Assembly: GCA_964036665.1 (NCBI GenBank)
Contig: OZ038531.1
Coordinates: 6,200,168 to 6,264,167 of the forward strand
Reading direction: 5' to 3'
DNA length: 64,000 bases
From: Gordius sp. MW1
Lineage: Eukaryota; Nematomorpha; Gordioida; Gordea; Gordiidae
Shown here piece after piece: positions 57,238 to 64,000 of this stretch. The notes under the pieces were generated by a model. That model did no database searches. It saw only the letters and a list, made by a program, of their open reading frames with translations, and was not told where the DNA came from. Both the position numbers and the translations under genes were made by a program. Within the stretch, counting starts at the first letter, position 1. Every line of letters starts with the position of its first letter.

Positions 57238-59880
57238 CGCCCGTGCAAGGTGAAATATACAATAGAATTACTGCCCAACTCACAACGAAGGCGGTTAAGA
57301 AAATAAGTTGTGGAAAGAATGCGAATAACGTGCTGGAATGTAGGAACGTTGACGGGGAAGAGCATGGAGGTTGCCCAAATGCAAAAAAGAAGAAAGGTAC
57401 ACATCTCCGGTCAACAAGAGACGAAATGGAACGGAACCAAAGCCCGGGACTTAGGAGAAAGATACAAGCTATCCTACAGTGGGTCATCAAATCGTAGAAC
57501 CGGGGTCAATATCGTTTCAAGCGAATCTTTAAAGGATGGAAGTCAAGCGTTGTTCAGACAGGCTAATATGGGTGAATATTGCAGATCAACGGGGCCTTTT
57601 AACCGTTATGTGCGCGTATGCTCCCCAAATTGAGTGTATGGAATCAGAAAAAGGCATACTTCGATTAATTGGAAAAGGAAATATAAGGAGTCGGACATAA
57701 AGAAAGGCTAATTATTGGGGTGGATTTCAACGCTCACTTAGGGAAAGATCGCCTCGGGTATGAACGCAATCATGGAGGTGGACATGGTCTGAAAAACAAA
57801 GGAGGGGAAAAATTTCTTCAAGTATCCCAAGCATATGACATGGCGATCGTTATCACCTATTTTCAAAAAGCGAAGATCATATTGCGACCTATAGAAGTGG
57901 GAAGCATTTTAGTCAAATTGACTATTTGCTTATACGGCGAAAGGACTTATGGATAATTAAGGATTGCAAAAAATACCGGGAATAAATCGCCAGGCAACAT
58001 CGTCCCCTTGTTATGGATCTTGACAGAAAAGTATTTCCAGAAGATGAAAGGTCTATGAAACTCGAATTCGATATGAAAGGCTAAAAGATACGACGACGAA
58101 CGAAAAATATCATCATAAAGCCTCTCACTCTTGAGTGCAATGAAGTTGCAAAGGGACGTAGACGACGATTGGGACACGCTATCTAAGGAGATAAAAAAAC
58201 AGCGGTTCGTGTTCTAGGACAGACCAAAGGAGGCAAAGCTATGAATAAGGAACTATGGTCGTGGGATCAATGGTTAGGGATTTCATCGAAACAAAGAAAA
58301 ATTTATATAGACGGTAGCACAAATCAAACAAGTCGGATTTTCAAGAGTATAGGGACACAAAGAGAGCCGCAAAAAGGGCCGTTGCAATAGCGAAGAATGC
58401 AGCCTACACTGTGATGGCAAACTAATAGGCTAATGTACAAATTTGCCAAGATAAGGGAGAAGAAAAGTCGCGATGTCGAAGATCTTAAAATAGTCAAAAA
58501 CGAGAAGGGTCAATATTCAATCCGAAGGAAGTGGTGGAAACGTGAAAAAGATATTTTAAGAAACTTATGAATATTGCAAATGACAAAGATTCCCTTCCCG
58601 ATATTAAGCCAAACATAAGTATGGTCAAAATCTTTCAGGACGATGAAGTTAAGACAGAAATGAACAAGATGCAATAAGAAAAAGCTAATGGCCCAGATGG
58701 AATACCAATGAAAACATTGCTCGTATGCCGTGAAGAAGGAGTAACCACCATGACGAGTCTCCTTAGAAAGATATTGATAGAAGAGCGAATTCCTAATCAA
58801 TGGAGAGCAAGCACATTATACCCTTATTTAAAGGTAAAGGAGACCCTCAGGACTGTGGCAATTACAGATGTATCAAGCAACTTGTCGCTCCTTAAAGCTT
58901 ATGGAAAAGAACAAATTAGCAAGGCCGACAAACGAGGTGGAAATATCTGTTAACCAATTCAGATTTGTGACCGCCAAATCCACAATCGACCTAATCTTTG
59001 CACTAAGACAAATTATGGATTAATATGATGAAATGAGAAGAGATCTACATATCGTCTTTATCGACTTAGAGAAAGCTTATGACATGGTCCCTCGCGATTT
59101 GATCTGGTGGTGCCTGAGAAAAAAATATCCCTAACGCATCTATACGGCTTATGAAAAAATTTCTCTTGCGTTAGGAAGACAGTTGGAGACTCTAAATCTT
59201 TTCGGGTTAAAATTGGATTACATCAAGGATCTGCTTTAAGTCCCTTTTTATTTAATATAATTATTGACACGATAAAGAGAGACATTTACAAGCCATCGCC
59301 ATGGCGTATGCTATATGTCGATGATATAATATTATGTGAGGAAACAAATGAGAAAGTATTCGATGGTTTATTGATCAACGATTAAAAAAACCTTATATAT
59401 GGAAATGAAGGTTACAGGCAGCCCATCGCTGGATGACTATCTAAAGTACCCAAAAGTAGACAGGTTTACATAACCCGGCTCGATTTAAGAGGGAAGTTGT
59501 GCCACAGAAGCCAACACGGATTCAAAAAGGATGGCCCAAAAAGCGAGGTATATCCGGTGTAATATGCCACAAGAAAATTCCAATAATTGAGGACACCCAC
59601 AAATCCATCGTAAGACCGGTGTTACTCTATAAAAGTGAAACATGGGCATTAAACACCACGGAAGTAAAGCTATTACAAGCCACAGAAATGAGAATGATAC
59701 GCTAGAGCTTGGGGTATACTAAGCTCGACCATATGACGAATGACTTTCTCATGACTAAAAGGGGGTATTCAACCTATGGCGGACATGATTAACGAAAATC
59801 GGCTAAGGTGGTATAGGCATATTCTAAAAAGAGACGAATGACGTAAATCGAAAAGTACTAGACATGGAGATCGGAAAAGA
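57238..59880 (+). pseudogene. RTE-type non-LTR retrotransposon, endonuclease and reverse transcriptase, decayed
   Basis: The apurinic-like endonuclease begins MRITCWNVGTLTGK, then HISGQQETKWNGTKARDLG and the VDFNAHLGKDR block (about 57720). Reverse transcriptase follows: EKANGPDGIPMKT (about 58680), NQFRFVTAKSTIDLIF, HIVFIDLEKAYDMVPRDLIW (about 59050), a degraded YVDDIILCEETNE-like catalytic block (about 59315) and the tail HKSIVRPVLLYKSETWAL (about 59600). Many stops and frameshifts separate these. It lies 64 bp from the hAT element and appears independent of it. The 21361 relic belongs to the same broad type. Confidence 0.88.
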
Positions 59881-59884
59881 AAGG

Positions 59885-61019
59885 AAGTCCCGGCGGCGGG
59901 TTGGGGGCGGAGCCGCCAACAGGGCCTCTTCCGCCCCCCCCCCCTCTTGCCCCCTCTATTAAAGGAAATTGTAGGTTTATTAACAATTCTAATATTAAAC
60001 CCAGGGAATCATAAGGTTTATTAACAGTTCGAATATTAAATCCATTGCTATATAAAGTTTATTACCAGTTCTAATATTAAATCCAGGGCATCTTAATATT
60101 TATTAACAGTGTCGCATATACAATAAATTAATACGTTCTCGATAAAACCATAATTAAAGTGTCCTTCCAAACCATCTCCCGAATTTTTCCTCCCTCAGTT
60201 CGATACACAGTTGTTTTCTCTACATCAACAAACGAAGTCTTTGTCTGCCTTCAGTTCTCTTTGTCTAACGGCTATCATCGTATCACTCTTTGTTGTCTCG
60301 CCTTCTTAATATTAAATCTCCACATATGGTTTCCCTTCTCCGAACACTCTTCACTAAACATTTACAACACCCTCTTTGCCCTCTCTTGCCCCATCTGACC
60401 CTCCTCGGCCCTTCCCCCCCCCCCCAAGGGCGAAACCTCTGGTTTACATAAATATACGAAGACATGGCTGGGAGTGGCAGGAAAGGGCAGTTGAATCTTA
60501 AAAATTTTATGAAATTATGGCAATTTCTAATTATCGTCCCCCCTCCTAAAATGAATAAATATTTTGCAATTCCTCAAATCCAATCTGGGCTAAGCCTATA
60601 CTAACAACAAGTACCTTTTTTAACGCTAACTTAGTGTTTATGAACATCTACCCCAACTTTTTTATCCCAATTTTTTAAAATCAAGTGATATCAGTCAGGT
60701 TCAATTTAAAAAGTTAATAAAATAACAAGCCATACCGTACTATTTTTGAACATTAGTTTTATTTAACTGTTGTGGTTTGATCACGTTTTTCCACCTCTTT
60801 TTTTGATCTAAATTACGATCAAAAGAGAGGGAAATAGTAATTTTTATAATTTAAACTATTTTCATTAAATTTGGATTCAGGAGACAACTTGTTACACTTT
60901 CAGGAATGTATGTAATGGAAGCTTCTCATATATACTCTCAATTTAACTTGATTATATATATATTTAACAATTTTATATTAGTAAAATATGATTCAATAGG
61001 TATGGATTTATGTAGTGAC
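59885..61019. repeat. Non-coding interval with ~45-bp tandem repeats and C-rich tracts
   Basis: About 3.5 copies of a ~45-bp unit with TTTATTAACAGTTCTAATATTAAA lie at about 59968-60115. G/C-homopolymer tracts bracket the block (about 59895-59955 and 60395-60445). No gene seen. A short frame on the minus strand, about 60904 to 60846, reads SIYEKLPLHTFLKV to a stop. It resembles a receptor activation helix but cannot be spliced cleanly to the exon at 61020-61166. Confidence 0.45.
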
Positions 61020-62385
61020 AATATATTGGTATAGATATGAGATTAAGGAATCGAGAATATGCTGTAGTGGAACCATTTTCATAAGTTGGGTTGATTCTCA
61101 TCAGTGTAAAATATGCATTCTTGTATAGATTAGTCGATGTAGATGTATTAAATACAGACTGCGAATCTATTTCATTTGATTTTAAATCGATTTAAAAGAA
61201 GATATGCTTAAGGTTGAAATTATTTAAAATATGTCTTCAGAAAATTAGGTCGGAGAAGAGATAAAAACTTTTTGTAAAATTAATTGGCTTTTTTATTAAT
61301 CTTAGATTACTAAATATATAAAATAATTAAAAAAACGACTTCTTTATTATGAGAAACAGTTAATGTGACAAATGATTTTAATTGATTCATGTTAGAAATG
61401 TTTTTTTATTATAAGTGAAATAAACAAATAAAATGACATACTTTCGATCCTAGGGCAAAAAAGTGTTAGGAACTTAAGGCACGAGAACTCTTCGTAGGTA
61501 ACCTTGCATGAAACGTACAATTGGTGTAATGTTAAGACATTTTGAATTTCGTGTTGAAGAAATCCCTGGTGTTGTTTGGCTTTGAGATCATCTAAACCTT
61601 AATGTTGATTAGAGGAAAATACGAATTATAAAATATTGTGAATTTTTATGTTTGGTAAAAAGTTTGTTATAATTTATAATTGTCGTTAAATAAAAAGATA
61701 TTTTATTATATTTGTTATAGGGTTTAATTTATTTATGTAAATTGTTACAAAAGAGAGCGAAACGTCGAGTCAAAAATTAAAAAAAAACATCGAACGTTTA
61801 TTTTTTTACAAGTTTGCGAACGTCCTGATTGGATTTTAACAGATACAAAATGGATTATATTAATTGCTATGCAATTTATGTTTAATTATGTATTTATAAT
61901 TTATTTATTCGATTTTGAATGATTTTTTAATCGTCCACAAAACATAAAAATTGTATGCACCATATATTTCACGACATCTTATAGCTTCTAAAACTATTAA
62001 GGCTCCCCATGATCGGCTAATTATCGTGTTTAGTTCTTCTCCGTTTAGGCTTGAGATCGAGCTGATCGATTTTATCCATTCCATTACGTTTGCGGAAATA
62101 TTGTGAACATACGCTAAATATTAATTTTAAAAAATAAGCATTATAGTGTTTATTTTAAGAAAAAATCTTGAATTAATCGATTATAAACAAAAAATTGAAT
62201 TTTACTATTACTCTCATTTCTTTTCGGTTTTGCGAGTTTCGTGAAGGTATCAGATGCTTTGGAATAAATTAGAGAGGCGTTTTGTTTCCTTGAGTGTCCT
62301 GTAATTTTACACGTAACTTTATGGCATTTTTTCTTGTAATATTTGACTCCAATGGCACTGATTTTATATCTTTCAGGTTGGACTG
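61020..62385 (-). CDS. Nuclear receptor ligand-binding domain, partial gene (four exons)
   Basis: Transcript order: 62212-62385 (hinge, basic: KKKCHKVTCKITGHSRKQ), 61961-62113, 61442-61591, 61020-61166. All three joins are phase 1 with GT-AG sites. The second exon reads ISANVMEWIKSISSISSLNG then EELNTIISRSWGALIVLEAI. This matches the receptor helix 3-5 signature (W-I-K-x4-hydrophobic-x2-L, then x-x-W-x-x-L-x-V-L-x-A). The third ends VTYEEFSCLKFLTLFCP, matching helix 7-8 (E-F-x-C-L-K). The fourth (NAYFTLMRINPTYENG, YSRFLNLISI) fits helix 9-10 but is less certain. The DNA-binding exons would lie to the right and the last helix to the left; neither was found. Subfamily undetermined, possibly NR2-like. 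Confidence 0.6.
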
Positions 62386-62756
62386 CTATTTTTGTGATAA
62401 CAAAAAAAATATACAATGCCATTTAGGCATTATTATAGTTTAGTTTAAATTGTAAAATAGTCATCATCACTTTAAAATATGAAATAAAAGATGCTATATT
62501 TATGTATGGCTGGACTTTGCATAGGGCTTTAAATAAGGTTTAAAGGCACTGTTTTATATCTTTTAACACAAAAGTGGCTCTAGCCTATGTGTTTGTTAGT
62601 ATAGCGATTGAATTTTCTTGCTAGGTTTATCTAATTTTAACTAAAAGAACATAACTCTAAAGGTTTAATTTATCAATTAAGTTGCTAATTCTTGTGTTTA
62701 TACAATGATTATATGAACAATATGGCTAAAGATTTTTGCTAAAGTATATACTTATC

Positions 62757-62915
62757 CATGGGCGTAGCGTAGCCAAGGGGAGACCGGGGTGACGGCTGCC
62801 CCCTTCTAATCCAAAAACTCGTTGAAATTTATTAAAATTATACCCAAAATTTATTACTATTTTGCCCCTCCCTAAATCATTACTGCACCCCTCTACAATG
62901 CTGGCTACACACATG
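62757..62915. mobile_element. MITE, CATGGGCGTAGCC family, copy 8
   Basis: The left end CATGGGCGTAGCGTAGCC carries a 5-bp internal duplication. The right end is GCTGGCTACACACATG. The 8-mer TACTTATC is duplicated exactly (62749-62756, 62916-62923). Confidence 0.88.
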
Positions 62916-62923
62916 TACTTATC

Positions 62924-64000
62924 CCGAGTTAGAAACTGTTACCAACAATTTAAATTATCTTAGAAACCTCATTCGTGTCAACGCTAACAACTTCTACTTG
63001 GACATTTAACTCAAAAAATGTAAGCTTTTAATTGTTATATTATTTTATAAAAAAAGGTGGAGCCTTATAGGATTAAAGCGACACTCAAAATAGAATTAGA
63101 TTTCCACCCTAAAATTGTATAAATGATTAAGTCCATTTTTAAACCATTTGAAAATTTAAATATCAAACCAAAATAACTGTATAAAAGGCCTTTAAAGTTT
63201 TCTGTCTAAGCTTTTTGAAATCTTAACCTTTTTACATTTCCAAAACGAAATCATATATGCTATTTTTATCACCCATCGATTCCAGCAAAAGTCAATCGCG
63301 CTTTGATTAAACCACTGCTGCACTCATGAGCGTAGCCAGGATTGGATCTAGTGGAGACAATAATAATTTAGGAAGGGACAAATAATAATTTTTGGAAATT
63401 ATAGCTACCTATAGTTATATTAAGTTTCGATAATATCTGGAATTAGAGGGGGGCAGTCGCTCCCACCTAAAAACTTTGTTAATGCTGGCACATATTCTAA
63501 ATATTGGAAAGCCAATTAAATCCTTATATTAATACTAAGAGTATTCATATTTACCAATCAATGATAAATCAAGTTAAGTATATATGGATGATAATAATAA
63601 AGTAATTATCTCCATGCCTTTTGTATCAATCAATAAAATCAAGAGTGTCATACTATTGCTGATCGATTAAAGGCCATCTCCAAGTCGATCATAAGATTCA
63701 TAATGATTGATTGTAGTCATTAATTAAGTGGGTATTCGATGATGCCCCATTTAGTACTTAAATTCGACTTAATTTAATCCATTATCCTTAAAGCCCGAAG
63801 GCAAGACTTTAAACTTTTGAATATTTATGATATAGTGATGGTATAAACCTAACCTCCCTCCCCTAGTTTAATTTAGATCAAAATTAGTTGGGAATCGGGT
63901 CGATTAGTTTAGTTCCTTTGTTCATTTAGTTGGAATACCATTAGCACATATAATTGAAGAGCAATTAATGCACCAAAAATAAATTTTGACAAATGATTTT
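62924..64000. other. Right-hand flank, gene-poor
   Basis: AT-rich sequence with one further MITE (listed separately) and no recognisable coding exon on either strand. Upstream exons of the receptor gene would be expected to the right, but none could be identified. Confidence 0.4.
63325..63485. mobile_element. MITE, CATGGGCGTAGCC family, copy 9 (degraded)
   Basis: Left end CATGAGCGTAGCCAGGATT. The interior matches the family (ACAATAATAATTTAGGAAGG, GGGGGGCAG). The right end is eroded around AATGCTGGCACAT. No target duplication recognised. Confidence 0.65.

Noticed and set aside
57164..57490. Minus-strand frames over the start of the RTE element
   Set aside because: The + strand encodes recognisable endonuclease motifs; the minus frames are shadows.
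62950..63010. Mini-exon reading LNVQVEVVSVDTNE upstream of the receptor exons
   Set aside because: Only about 45 nt, no domain content, and its link to the receptor gene cannot be tested here.

Overview
This is an AT-rich, intron-rich, transposon-laden animal nuclear sequence, most likely from an arthropod. That placement is inferred from small introns, a clade-B-like fibrillar collagen with an N-terminal TSPN domain, and RTE and hAT elements; the species cannot be named from the window. No bacterial-type genes, CRISPR arrays or rRNA genes were seen. The host genes were rebuilt exon by exon. In each, splice phases and total length agree: PAM16 gives 133 codons plus stop, LEO1 555 plus stop, the collagen 1984 plus stop.

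Layout: (1) 1-5.2 kb is gene-poor, with a MITE carrying 9-bp target duplications, a 276-bp tandem duplication and an 86-bp minisatellite. (2) 5.26-7.26 kb is PAM16/Magmas on the + strand in five exons. (3) 7.55-15.1 kb is a fold-back-type repeat complex: tandem 105-130 bp units, each with its own small hairpin, in alternating orientation. (4) 15.49-26.97 kb is LEO1 (Paf1 complex) on the minus strand in 14 proposed exons; its introns hold hAT-type MITEs, a decayed RTE retrotransposon and an hAT remnant inserted into that RTE. (5) 27.79-29.55 kb is a short non-autonomous LTR element on the minus strand, with LTRs, PBS, PPT and a 5-bp duplication. (6) 32.3-50.99 kb is a complete fibrillar collagen gene on the minus strand in 46 coding exons: signal peptide, TSPN domain, charged variable region, minor helix, 338 Gly-X-Y triplets, furin-like site and COLFI propeptide. 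(7) 54.17-57.17 kb is a 3000-bp hAT transposon with decayed transposase exons. (8) 57.2-59.9 kb is a decayed RTE-type retrotransposon with endonuclease and reverse transcriptase. (9) 61.0-62.4 kb holds four phase-compatible minus-strand exons of a nuclear-receptor ligand-binding domain.

The three recognised host genes serve separate housekeeping or matrix roles: mitochondrial import, transcription elongation and extracellular matrix. They do not form a functional cluster. PAM16 and LEO1 converge on the fold-back complex. LEO1, the collagen and the receptor all read leftward. A recurring theme is short elements with 8-bp target duplications, in two main groups: a CATGGGCGTAGCC-ended family with G-runs (nine copies), and TAG-ended hAT elements whose ends carry family-specific arrays of short GC-rich words.
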